Part shown: positions 1 to 4,601 of the stretch, piece after piece
How positions within the stretch are numbered: the first letter of the stretch is position 1
How the letters are laid out: the number at the start of each line of letters is the position of its first letter
Source: an uncultured Bacilli bacterium
Lineage (GTDB): Bacteria; Bacillota_I; Bacilli_A; RF39; UBA660
Direction: 5' to 3'
DNA: 5,977 nt
Assembly (NCBI GenBank): GCA_947631895.1
Contig: CANRMU010000062.1
Coordinates: 1-5,977 of the forward strand
Notes under the pieces: model-generated
Database searches by the model: none
What the model was told of the DNA's origin: nothing
Seen by the model: the letters and a program-made list of their open reading frames with translations, nothing else
Made by a program: the position numbers and the translations under genes

Positions 1-234
1 AATGGATATATAGATATAATGCTTTTTAAAAATAATAATTTAATGAAAAATAATATAATGATTGAATTAAAATATATCAAGAAAAAAGATTATAGTGAAG
101 AAATATTAAAAGAAAAAATAGAAGAAGGAAAGAGTCAATTAGAAAGTTATAACAAAGATGAAAGACTTGGTAATCCACTTAAATATTTAGTTGTATTTGT
201 TGGTAATGAATTAAAGCTAGTAGAAAAAGTGTAA
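1..234 (+). CDS. PD-(D/E)XK nuclease-like protein (DUF1703/PDDEXK_9 type), C-terminal end only
   Basis: The reading frame is open from the first base of the window to a TAA at 232-234, so this is the 3' part of a longer gene and the ATG at 19 is an internal Met. About 77 residues are visible. They begin N-G-Y-I-D-I, followed by a short loop and then M-I-E-L-K-Y. An Asp in a beta strand, a hairpin, and then an E-x-K strand form the core of the PD-(D/E)XK nuclease fold. The rest (a charged helix, then LKYLVVFVGNELKLVEK) matches the usual end of the PDDEXK_9 domain. In gut Firmicutes this domain typically sits behind an AAA-ATPase-like domain in proteins of about 500-570 residues. The true nuclease substrate of that family is not known. 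Base composition is like the neighbours. Family assignment rests on motif recognition only; whether the upstream gene is intact cannot be seen. Confidence 0.72.
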   Translation, partial: NGYIDIMLFKNNNLMKNNIMIELKYIKKKDYSEEILKEKIEEGKSQLESYNKDERLGNPLKYLVVFVGNELKLVEKV

Positions 235-262
235 AGGATAGTGTCAATCTATTCTCTTTTTC
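235..262 (+). terminator. weak intrinsic terminator after the PDDEXK gene
   Basis: A 7-bp stem, 235-241 (AGGATAG) with 249-255 (CTATTCT), includes one G:U pair and has a 7-nt loop. It starts directly after the stop codon and is followed by a T-rich run (257-261). The stem is AT-rich and modest, so termination may be partial. Confidence 0.5.
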
Positions 263-305
263 TTGACAATTCTGCATGGGGGGGGGGTTAAACTTAGAAT
301 ATAAT
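263..305 (+). promoter_or_regulatory. candidate phase-variable promoter with a G10 tract
   Basis: A consensus -35 box TTGACA lies at 263-268. Ten consecutive G occupy 278-287. Possible -10 boxes follow: TAAACT at 289-294 (4 of 6 matches, spacer 20 bp), TAGAAT at 295-300 (5 of 6, spacer 26 bp) and TATAAT at 300-305 (6 of 6, spacer 31 bp). None has the normal 16-18 bp spacer with the present tract length. Losing three G would give TAAACT a 17-bp spacer. TATAAT would place the transcript start inside the ribosome binding site at 309-315, so the nearer boxes make better physical sense. The promoter drives the surface LRR protein starting at 325. That it switches by slipped-strand mispairing is inference from the architecture. 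Confidence 0.6.
278..287 (+). repeat. G10 homopolymer tract
   Basis: Ten consecutive G residues sit in an intergenic region of an approximately three-quarters AT sequence. The tract lies between promoter elements, 37 bases before the start codon of the surface LRR gene. Mononucleotide G/C runs of this length are known hot spots for slipped-strand length change. Confidence 0.95.
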
Positions 306-324
306 AGAAAAGGAGTAGAAAAAT

Positions 325-1878
325 ATGGAAAAAAAGAAAGATGGAAAGACTATATTTGTAGTAGGAGTAATAGGACTATGTTTAATTACACTTGGAATAA
401 CTTATGCTTATTGGATATTAACAAGACAACAAACAGGAGAGAATGTAGTTAATACAGCATGTTTAAATATTTCTTTTACAGGCGAAAATGATATAAACTT
501 AGATAAAGCATATCCAATGAATGAAGAACAATTAGAAAGTTTTTTATCAAGTGCAACCCCATATCATTTTACAATCCATAACGAATGTAATGATTTAGCA
601 AGTGCAAGTATTAATTTAGAATCTTTAACAGTAAGTGGAAAAGCATTAGAAGATGAATATATAGATGCAATACTATATGAAGATGATTATAATTCAAACT
701 TAAATACAAATAAACAATTAACAGGAAATACACCAAATGATGCAAACAAAGTAATTAGTGATGCAAAACATGCATATAGTTTATATAATTTTACATTAAA
801 AGCAAATGAAGAAAGAGATTTTAATTTATTACTATATATGGACTCAGAAACACCAATGGTAGATGCAAATATGAATGCAAGTTGGAAAGGAAAGATAACC
901 TTAAGTACAGAATATCAAGAAGAAGATACAACAATAAGAAAAATGAGTGGTTATAACGATAAACAAGGAATGTGGGGCTATAAAGATAAATTAACCAAAA
1001 TAGTAATAGAAAATAAAAAGAGTGTCAAAACAGCTGAAGATGGTGGAAAAGTATATGGACCATTTGATGAAAGTGCAGATGGATATGGAGGAGTACAAAG
1101 TTATGTAGTATGTGATACAGAAGAAACAGATTGTACAGGCTATTTACAAGGGACAAATGGAATAAAAGCAAATGAAGATAGTAGTTATTTATTTAATGGT
1201 TTTACAAAAGTAATCCAAATAGAAGGATTAGAAAATATAGATACAAGTAACGTGATTAATATGGAAGCAATGTTTAGTACAATGTCCAATATACAGGACT
1301 TAGATTTAAGCAGTTTTAGTACAAGTAATGTTAAAAATATGAATTACATGTTTCAAGGAAGTAATAAATTAAAAACATTAGATTTAAGTATGTGGGATAC
1401 AAGTAGTGTTACAGAGGTTGGTGGTATTTTTAGAGCAATGAGTGAAATACAAAAAATTAATATTAGCAATTGGGATTTAAGTAAAACTTCTGGTTCACAA
1501 ATATTTTCATATGATAATAGTTTAACAACAATAAATATGTCAGATGTAGTTTTACCATCAAATAGTTCAAGTTATCTATCAGGTTTGACTAGTTTAGAGA
1601 ATGTTATATTAGATAATGTAGATACTAGTAATGTAACAAATATGCAAGGTATGTTTTTGGGTGCAAGTAATATACAAGAACTTGATTTAAGTAGTTTTGA
1701 TACTAGTAATGTTACAGCTATGGATGGCATGTTTTCTGGTACGACTAGTTTACAATCAATAACATTTGGCTCTAAATTTGTCCATAAACCTGAAGCAACA
1801 ACAAGTGGAATGTTTACAAATTGTCCATCGTTAAATAGACCAACAGGCGATACATGGAATGATGTAAGTTTTGATTAA
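325..1878 (+). CDS. BspA-type leucine-rich repeat (DUF285) surface protein with N-terminal signal anchor and TasA/camelysin-like region
   Basis: The 517-residue protein starts at the ATG at 325 behind AAAGGAG (309-315). Residues 9-30 form a hydrophobic signal/anchor segment after a Lys-rich start, ending in ITYAYW. Residues about 40-195 (starting T-A-C-L-N-I-S-F, later F-T-I-H-N-E-C and F-N-L-L-L-Y) resemble the beta-sandwich of TasA/camelysin-type exported proteins in layout; this is a resemblance, not a firm match. Residues about 200-300 form a linker with a Cys pair (C263, C270). Residues 305-485 carry DUF285 repeats with the signature D-T-S-N-V-x-x-M-x-x-M-F and L-x-x-L-D-L-S-x-F/W. Units begin at 306, 332, 358, 384, 433 and 459. 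No LPxTG or C-terminal membrane anchor is present; the end (PTGDTWNDVSFD) looks natural. BspA-family proteins are surface-exposed and several bind host matrix proteins; adhesion here is inference. Expression may be phase-variable through the G10 tract upstream. Confidence 0.85.
   Translation: MEKKKDGKTIFVVGVIGLCLITLGITYAYWILTRQQTGENVVNTACLNISFTGENDINLDKAYPMNEEQLESFLSSATPYHFTIHNECNDLASASINLESLTVSGKALEDEYIDAILYEDDYNSNLNTNKQLTGNTPNDANKVISDAKHAYSLYNFTLKANEERDFNLLLYMDSETPMVDANMNASWKGKITLSTEYQEEDTTIRKMSGYNDKQGMWGYKDKLTKIVIENKKSVKTAEDGGKVYGPFDESADGYGGVQSYVVCDTEETDCTGYLQGTNGIKANEDSSYLFNGFTKVIQIEGLENIDTSNVINMEAMFSTMSNIQDLDLSSFSTSNVKNMNYMFQGSNKLKTLDLSMWDTSSVTEVGGIFRAMSEIQKINISNWDLSKTSGSQIFSYDNSLTTINMSDVVLPSNSSSYLSGLTSLENVILDNVDTSNVTNMQGMFLGASNIQELDLSSFDTSNVTAMDGMFSGTTSLQSITFGSKFVHKPEATTSGMFTNCPSLNRPTGDTWNDVSFD
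1240..1776 (+). repeat. in-frame 78-bp leucine-rich repeats (BspA type)
   Basis: The repeats encode 26-residue units. Unit starts fall at 1240, 1318, 1396 and 1474, exactly 78 bp apart, and again at 1621 and 1699. The segment between 1474 and 1621 is 147 bp and holds two degenerate units (26 plus 23 codons), with an interrupted SGSQIF/SSSYLSG part lacking the TSNV core. The DNA repeats are imperfect: GATACTAGTAATGT is shared at 1621 and 1699, with GATACAAGTA variants earlier. This indicates divergence after duplication rather than a recent expansion. Confidence 0.85.
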
Positions 1879-1893
1879 CCTTAACCAATCAAA
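1870..1893. other. inverted repeat at the stop codon of the LRR gene
   Basis: TTTGATT (1870-1876) and AATCAAA (1887-1893) form a 7-bp perfect inverted repeat with a 10-base spacer; the tandem hexamer TTAACC-TTAACC occupies 1875-1886. There is no T tract, so it is a poor terminator. The repeat covers the -35 element of the sigma-K-like promoter at 1884-1910, so it could equally be a protein-binding site. Read-through from the LRR gene into the next gene remains possible. Confidence 0.35.
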
Positions 1894-1910
1894 TAATTAA
1901 TCATAAACTA
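1884..1910 (+). promoter_or_regulatory. sigma-K-type promoter candidate for the GPY-rich small protein
   Basis: AC at 1884-1885, then a 16-bp spacer, then CATAAACTA at 1902-1910. This fits the Bacillus subtilis sigma-K consensus (AC, 16-17 bp, CATAnnnTA) at every specified base. The same arrangement with the same spacing precedes the coat gene at 4105. The predicted transcript start falls just before the ribosome binding site, leaving a very short leader. It is a consensus match only. Confidence 0.55.
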
Positions 1911-1917
1911 CTTTGAG

Positions 1918-1922
1918 AGGAG
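1918..1922 (+). promoter_or_regulatory. ribosome binding site of the GPY-rich gene
   Basis: AGGAG within a purine-rich stretch (1915-1924) lies 7 bases before the ATG at 1930. It fixes this start and supports the small gene being real. Confidence 0.8.
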
Positions 1923-1929
1923 AGTATTT

Positions 1930-2175
1930 ATGAATCCATATATGAATATGTATCGTGAACGTAATCGTTATTATCCTAATAATAATGATCGTTTCATTTT
2001 TCCTTTTTTAGTTGGAGCTGTGACTGGTGGAGCTGCTGTTGGCCTAACAAGACCAAGACCAATTTATAATGTTGCACCAAATCCAGGTTATGGACCAGGA
2101 CCAAATTATGGACCAGGATATTATCCACCTAGACCTTATGGAAATTATTCTTATAACTACTATATTCCTTATTGA
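1930..2175 (+). CDS. small Gly/Pro/Tyr-rich protein, candidate spore coat protein
   Basis: I do not recognise this 81-residue protein. The N-terminus is Asn/Tyr/Arg-rich (residues 1-20). It is followed by a Gly/Ala-rich hydrophobic stretch (22-39, FIFPFLVGAVTGGAAVGL) and a low-complexity tail (residues 43-81) built from Gly, Pro, Tyr and Asn, with near-repeats such as GYGPGPNYGPGYYPP. Small Tyr/Gly-rich proteins of this kind are frequent in spore coats and crusts, where Tyr can be cross-linked; that is family knowledge, not shown here. Support for the gene comes from a strong ribosome binding site and a sigma-K-like promoter matching that of the coat gene at 4105. The stop is TGA. The last 7 bp overlap the 3' end of the minus-strand SEDS gene, tail to tail. 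A membrane-associated role through the hydrophobic stretch is an alternative. Confidence 0.75.
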   Translation: MNPYMNMYRERNRYYPNNNDRFIFPFLVGAVTGGAAVGLTRPRPIYNVAPNPGYGPGPNYGPGYYPPRPYGNYSYNYYIPY

Positions 2176-3293
2176 TATTTGATATGAATTGTTTTACTTC
2201 TTTTGGTAAAACTTTTCTTTTGGTCTAAAACTATACCTAAAAAAGCAAACATAATAATCATAAAAGAACCACCATAACTTAAAAATGGTAAAGGAATTCC
2301 GATTATTGGTAATAGTCCTAAATTCATACCAATATTTTCAAATTCACTAAATAAAAAGATTGTTAAGAAAGCTTTAAAAAATAATTTTTTAGTTTCATTT
2401 TTTTCTCTTTTTAAAAAAGTAATTAAACAGTAATCAATAATTAAATAACAAATTAAAATACTTATTGGGCCCATAAGTCCAAAAACATTACTAGATAAAG
2501 CAAAGATAAAATCTGTTGGAGCTTCTGGAATATAAACACCTGGATTAAATAAATTAAATTTAAATAAAGAAGCACTTCCTAAAGCTGTTAGGGAATTTTC
2601 AATTTGCATACCTTTACCAAAATCTAAAACTCTTTCAATACGATAGAAAAAAGAAGTTCCTAAAATCTTTATTAAAAAATCTCTTTGCCAATAATAAGCA
2701 TAAATAAATGAACCTAATAAACCCATAATAATAAATAAAAAAACCCAAAACCATTTTTTAGATATCTTAGTATTCCATAATATTACAATCGACATTAATA
2801 AAAAAAATATTATCGCTCCTGTATCTGGCTCTAAAAAAACTAAAATTGCTGGTATTAAAAAGATAATAATAACTTTTAAAATAAATTTAAATTCATCTTT
2901 TAAAGTATAGAAATTACGATTAGAACAAAAACTTGCTAAAAATAAAGCATAAGATAATTTCATTAATTCACTAGGTTGAAACTGAAAATCACCAATCTTT
3001 ATCCATGCAGTAGCTCCATTTATATTTTTGCCTATAAATAATACTAATAATAGTAATAACAAATTTATTAAATAAAATAATAAACTATATCTAAATAAAT
3101 ATTTTTTAGGAATAAAATAACAAATAATAAAAACTAATATTCCAATTCCAATCCACATTATTTGTTTTTCTAAATGATTTGTATATAAAGAACTTATAAA
3201 CTTTGAATGATACATTAAAACTAAACTTATTGTTAATAATAAGAAGAAAAATATACTAAAAATAAAAGTTGTTAGTCGATATGTTTTTTTCAT
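2169..3293 (-). CDS. SEDS-family peptidoglycan glycosyltransferase (RodA/FtsW/SpoVE)
   Basis: This multi-pass membrane protein polymerises lipid II into glycan strands together with a class B penicillin-binding protein. With the TTG at 3309-3311 it has 380 residues; with the ATG at 3291-3293, preferred here, it has 374. Neither start has a clear Shine-Dalgarno sequence. Landmarks (380-residue numbering) are NGATAWIKIG at 98-107, FQPSELMK at 111-118, EPDTG at 161-165, PEAPTDFIFA at 262-271 with the putative catalytic Asp267, and NIGMNLGLLPIIGIPLPFLSYGGS at 326-349. The last motif reads more like RodA than FtsW. About ten hydrophobic segments are visible. The usual GGLFGxG motif is replaced by SASLFKF (residues 246-252), and the E-E/L-G after the catalytic segment reads SSNVFG. 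This suggests a divergent or specialised paralogue, perhaps for sporulation, but that is speculative. No partner PBP gene is present in the window. Confidence 0.88.
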   Translation of the reverse strand: MKKTYRLTTFIFSIFFFLLLTISLVLMYHSKFISSLYTNHLEKQIMWIGIGILVFIICYFIPKKYLFRYSLLFYLINLLLLLLVLFIGKNINGATAWIKIGDFQFQPSELMKLSYALFLASFCSNRNFYTLKDEFKFILKVIIIFLIPAILVFLEPDTGAIIFFLLMSIVILWNTKISKKWFWVFLFIIMGLLGSFIYAYYWQRDFLIKILGTSFFYRIERVLDFGKGMQIENSLTALGSASLFKFNLFNPGVYIPEAPTDFIFALSSNVFGLMGPISILICYLIIDYCLITFLKREKNETKKLFFKAFLTIFLFSEFENIGMNLGLLPIIGIPLPFLSYGGSFMIIMFAFLGIVLDQKKSFTKRSKTIHIKYQ

Positions 3294-3329
3294 ATTATTA
3301 ATATGAGTCAAAAAAATTTAAAATAAACA

Positions 3330-3349
3330 TAAAATGTTAAAAAGAGGTG
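3330..3349 (+). promoter_or_regulatory. promoter -10 candidate and ribosome binding site of the 99-residue gene
   Basis: AAAGAGGTG (3341-3349) is a good Shine-Dalgarno sequence 6 bases before TTG at 3356 and decides that non-ATG start. TAAAAT at 3330-3335 could be a sigma-A -10, and CATAAAAT at 3328-3335 resembles a sigma-E -10 (CATACAnT-like). I see no convincing -35 for either, so the sigma factor is undecided. The roughly 60-bp gap also has to hold the promoter of the divergent SEDS gene. Confidence 0.4.
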
Positions 3350-3355
3350 TTTTAA

Positions 3356-3655
3356 TTGAAGAAAGATTTACCAAGTGTTTTTTCTAATCCTATTGAAAAG
3401 GAAATAAAAAATAATACTGAGTATTATTATGGTAGTTTAAAAAATAATACTTTAGTAAGAGAAAAAAATATTATGCAAGAAATAAATCATATTTTTTCTA
3501 GTAAAGATTTTGTTTATAAAAAACAAATTAGAGTAACAACTATTGATAATAGTTTTGATGTAACTTTAGTAGGTAGAAATTCTAGTTCATTATTAACTTT
3601 AGATAATAAAAGTATTCCGATATCTTCTATTACTGATATTGAAGTTATCGATTAA
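3356..3655 (+). CDS. conserved-looking small protein of unknown function, possible small beta-barrel C-terminus
   Basis: The 99-residue protein uses a TTG start, chosen because it alone follows the strong ribosome binding site; the next Met (residue 40) would remove nearly half the protein. It is soluble, with no signal or membrane segment. Residues 1-50 are polar and probably helical. Residues 53-98 alternate short beta strands (QIRVTTIDNSFDVTLVGR, SSLLTLDNKSIPISSITDIEVID), a pattern typical of Sm-like or YolD-like small barrels where a final strand-loop-strand reads I-P-I-S-S-I-x-D-I. This fold idea is inference from the pattern. The gene diverges from the SEDS gene and converges with the EIIB gene through a shared hairpin. 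No function can be assigned. Confidence 0.75.
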   Translation: MKKDLPSVFSNPIEKEIKNNTEYYYGSLKNNTLVREKNIMQEINHIFSSKDFVYKKQIRVTTIDNSFDVTLVGRNSSSLLTLDNKSIPISSITDIEVID

Positions 3656-3656
3656 A

Positions 3657-3679
3657 AAAAACACCGTTATGGTGTTTTT
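3657..3679. terminator. bidirectional intrinsic terminator
   Basis: AAAAACACC (3657-3665) and GGTGTTTTT-type bases (3671-3679) form a 9-bp stem with loop GTTAT (3666-3670). A-tract and T-tract arms flank the GC core, so it works on either strand. It begins just after the TAA of the 99-residue gene and overlaps the stop codon of the minus-strand EIIB gene (3678-3680), serving both convergent genes. Confidence 0.85.
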
Positions 3680-3995
3680 AGATTAATTGATCAATATATC
3701 TTTTTAATTCTTTAGCATCTTTACCAAAAATAATTTTTAATTGATTATCAATTTCAACTATTCCTTTTGCTCCTAATTTAGTAATTGCATCTTTATCTAC
3801 TATACTTACATCTTTTAAAATAACTTTAAATCTTGACATATTACATTCAGCATTAACAATATTGTCTTTTCCGCCTAAATAAGTAATTAATTTATTAGCT
3901 TCGATATTAAAATCTTTTCTCATTAATTTAGCAACAATTAAAGATATAAAAATTAAGCTAACAATTATAATAACATATATTAACCATTGATCCAT
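3678..3995 (-). CDS. membrane-tethered orphan PTS EIIB domain (glucose family)
   Basis: The 105-residue protein starts at ATG 3995-3993, behind AAGAAAGGT (4005-4013 on the minus strand). Residues 4-24 form one hydrophobic membrane helix. Residues 32-104 match the glucose-family EIIB fold: A-x-K-L-I-x-Y-L-G-G-K-D-N-I at 33-46, the phosphorylation-site loop at 48-57, V-x-x-K-D-A-I-x-x-L-G-A-K-G-I-V at 66-80, and Q-L-K-I-I-F-G at 85-91. The phospho-acceptor Cys is kept (C51), but the canonical C-I-T-R-L-R loop reads C-N-M-S-R-F-K. In the family, EIIB passes phosphate from EIIA to a sugar moving through EIIC. Here neither EIIC nor EIIA is fused or adjacent, so a regulatory or sensing role, or service to a remote EIIC, is more likely (inference). 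It is divergent from the coat gene. Confidence 0.85.
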   Translation of the reverse strand: MDQWLIYVIIIVSLIFISLIVAKLMRKDFNIEANKLITYLGGKDNIVNAECNMSRFKVILKDVSIVDKDAITKLGAKGIVEIDNQLKIIFGKDAKELKRYIDQLI

Positions 3996-4019
3996 ATTTA
4001 TCTAACCTTTCTTAAAAAA

Positions 4020-4025
4020 ATTATA
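4020..4025 (-). promoter_or_regulatory. -10 box candidate for the EIIB gene
   Basis: On the minus strand the bases read TATAAT, 25 bp upstream of the start codon, with the ribosome binding site just downstream. No good -35 is found 16-18 bp further upstream, so this is only a partial promoter match. It sits back to back with the promoter of the coat gene. Confidence 0.4.
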
Positions 4026-4046
4026 CTACACTTTTTTTTAAAATGC

Positions 4047-4073
4047 ACTATTTTTAAAAAATAACATAAATTA
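4047..4073 (+). promoter_or_regulatory. sigma-K-type promoter candidate for the CotY/CotZ-like gene
   Basis: AC at 4047-4048, 16-bp spacer, CATAAATTA at 4065-4073: this fits AC-16/17-CATAnnnTA at every specified base. The expected start near 4080 leaves the ribosome binding site GGAAAGGGG (4088-4096) well placed. In B. subtilis the cotY/cotZ genes are transcribed by sigma-K in the mother cell, so the motif and the product agree. It is still a consensus match without experimental support. Confidence 0.65.
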
Positions 4074-4104
4074 TTAGTGAGAATATAGGAAAGGGGAAAA
4101 TGTT

Positions 4105-4521
4105 ATGTGTAACAACGATAATAATTCTAATTGCATCTCTGAAATATTAAATGTCATCTTAGTTTTGCAACAAAATGCGTGTCCAGATTCTTGTTTAGAT
4201 TCTTGTGATCGTCCAGTTCTTGGAGGTGGACCTAATTGTTTAGTGTGCAATACTAGACCAATTCAACTTTTCACTTGTGGTTCAAATGGTACGCCATTAT
4301 CTATGCCAACAACTAAAGACCCAGTAACACCACAGACAACATCATCAATCTTTAGAGTTGAAAAAGTAGATAATAATTGCTGTACTTGTCGAGTATTAGA
4401 AGAAAATCCAGATACAACAAGCTTAAATCCATATGTTGCTACCAATTCATTTTTTACAGTTGATTTAGGTTGTGTATGTGCATTAAGATGCTTATCTGAT
4501 ACATATATCGAATGTGTTTAA
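4105..4521 (+). CDS. Cys-rich spore coat / exosporium protein, CotY/CotZ/ExsY family
   Basis: This 138-residue structural protein of the outer spore layer starts at ATG 4105, 8 bases after AGGGG (4092-4096). An ATG at 4100 is in another frame. It carries 15 Cys (residues 2, 10, 26, 30, 34, 45, 48, 58, 92, 93, 95, 123, 125, 129, 137). The order of motifs follows the family: an N-terminal C-I-S-E-I-L-x-x-I-L-x-L-Q helix, C-P-D-S-C at 26-30, a Pro/Thr-rich middle, S-I-F-R-V-E-K-V-D at 81-89 followed by a C-C-T-C cluster, then F-F-T-V-D-L-G-C-V-C-A-L-R-C-L at 116-130. CotY/CotZ and ExsY self-assemble into disulfide-linked hexagonal lattices; the same is expected here. It lacks the His-rich tail of B. 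subtilis CotY and CotZ. It is monocistronic, with a sigma-K-like promoter and a terminator immediately downstream. Confidence 0.9.
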   Translation: MCNNDNNSNCISEILNVILVLQQNACPDSCLDSCDRPVLGGGPNCLVCNTRPIQLFTCGSNGTPLSMPTTKDPVTPQTTSSIFRVEKVDNNCCTCRVLEENPDTTSLNPYVATNSFFTVDLGCVCALRCLSDTYIECV

Positions 4522-4525
4522 TAAG

Positions 4526-4549
4526 AAAACTGCAAACTGCGGTTTTTTT
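4526..4549 (+). terminator. intrinsic terminator of the coat gene
   Basis: AAAACTGCA (4526-4534) pairs with TGCGGTTTT (4538-4546), nine pairs with one T:G wobble, a three-base loop, and T residues to 4549. It starts 4 bases after the TAA stop. Confidence 0.85.
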
Positions 4550-4562
4550 ATTTTAAATTTTA

Positions 4563-4571
4563 TGGTATACT
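4563..4571 (+). promoter_or_regulatory. extended -10 promoter of the coiled-coil gene
   Basis: TG-G-TATACT at 4563-4571 is an extended -10 (TGnTATAAT with one change). The -35 region falls in the T tract of the preceding terminator and has no TTGACA, as extended -10 promoters tolerate. The ribosome binding site AAAGGTG (4588-4594) lies about 17 bases downstream. Confidence 0.6.
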
Positions 4572-4601
4572 CTTTATTAGAAAGAATAAAAGGTGTTAAA
4601 T

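Noticed and set aside
19..234. A complete 71-residue small gene starting at ATG 19
   Set aside because: The frame is open upstream to the window edge and the residues before the Met (GYIDI) supply the Asp strand of the PD-(D/E)XK core; there is no ribosome binding site at 19.
249..311. Invertible promoter (inverted repeats flanking the TTGACA/G-tract region)
   Set aside because: Only 5-bp matches such as ATTCT/AGAAT were found, too short and too common in AT-rich DNA for a recombinase site.
276..324. ATG at 276 reading into the G10 tract as a slippage-controlled translational switch for the LRR gene
   Set aside because: No ribosome binding site precedes it. With ten G the frame overlaps the LRR gene out of frame, and with nine G, which would align the frames, a TAA follows at once. 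The tract is better explained as acting on transcription.
3974..3982. CATATATTA as another sigma-K -10
   Set aside because: It lies inside the EIIB gene, has no AC at 16 or 17 bp upstream and no suitable downstream start; a background match.
4263..4445. Minus-strand 60-codon reading frame inside the coat gene
   Set aside because: It lies wholly within the well-supported CotY/CotZ-like gene, has no recognisable domain and no ribosome binding site.
4593..4601. GTG at 4593 as start of the coiled-coil protein
   Set aside because: The GTG is part of the Shine-Dalgarno sequence AAAGGTG, which is spaced correctly for ATG at 4602.
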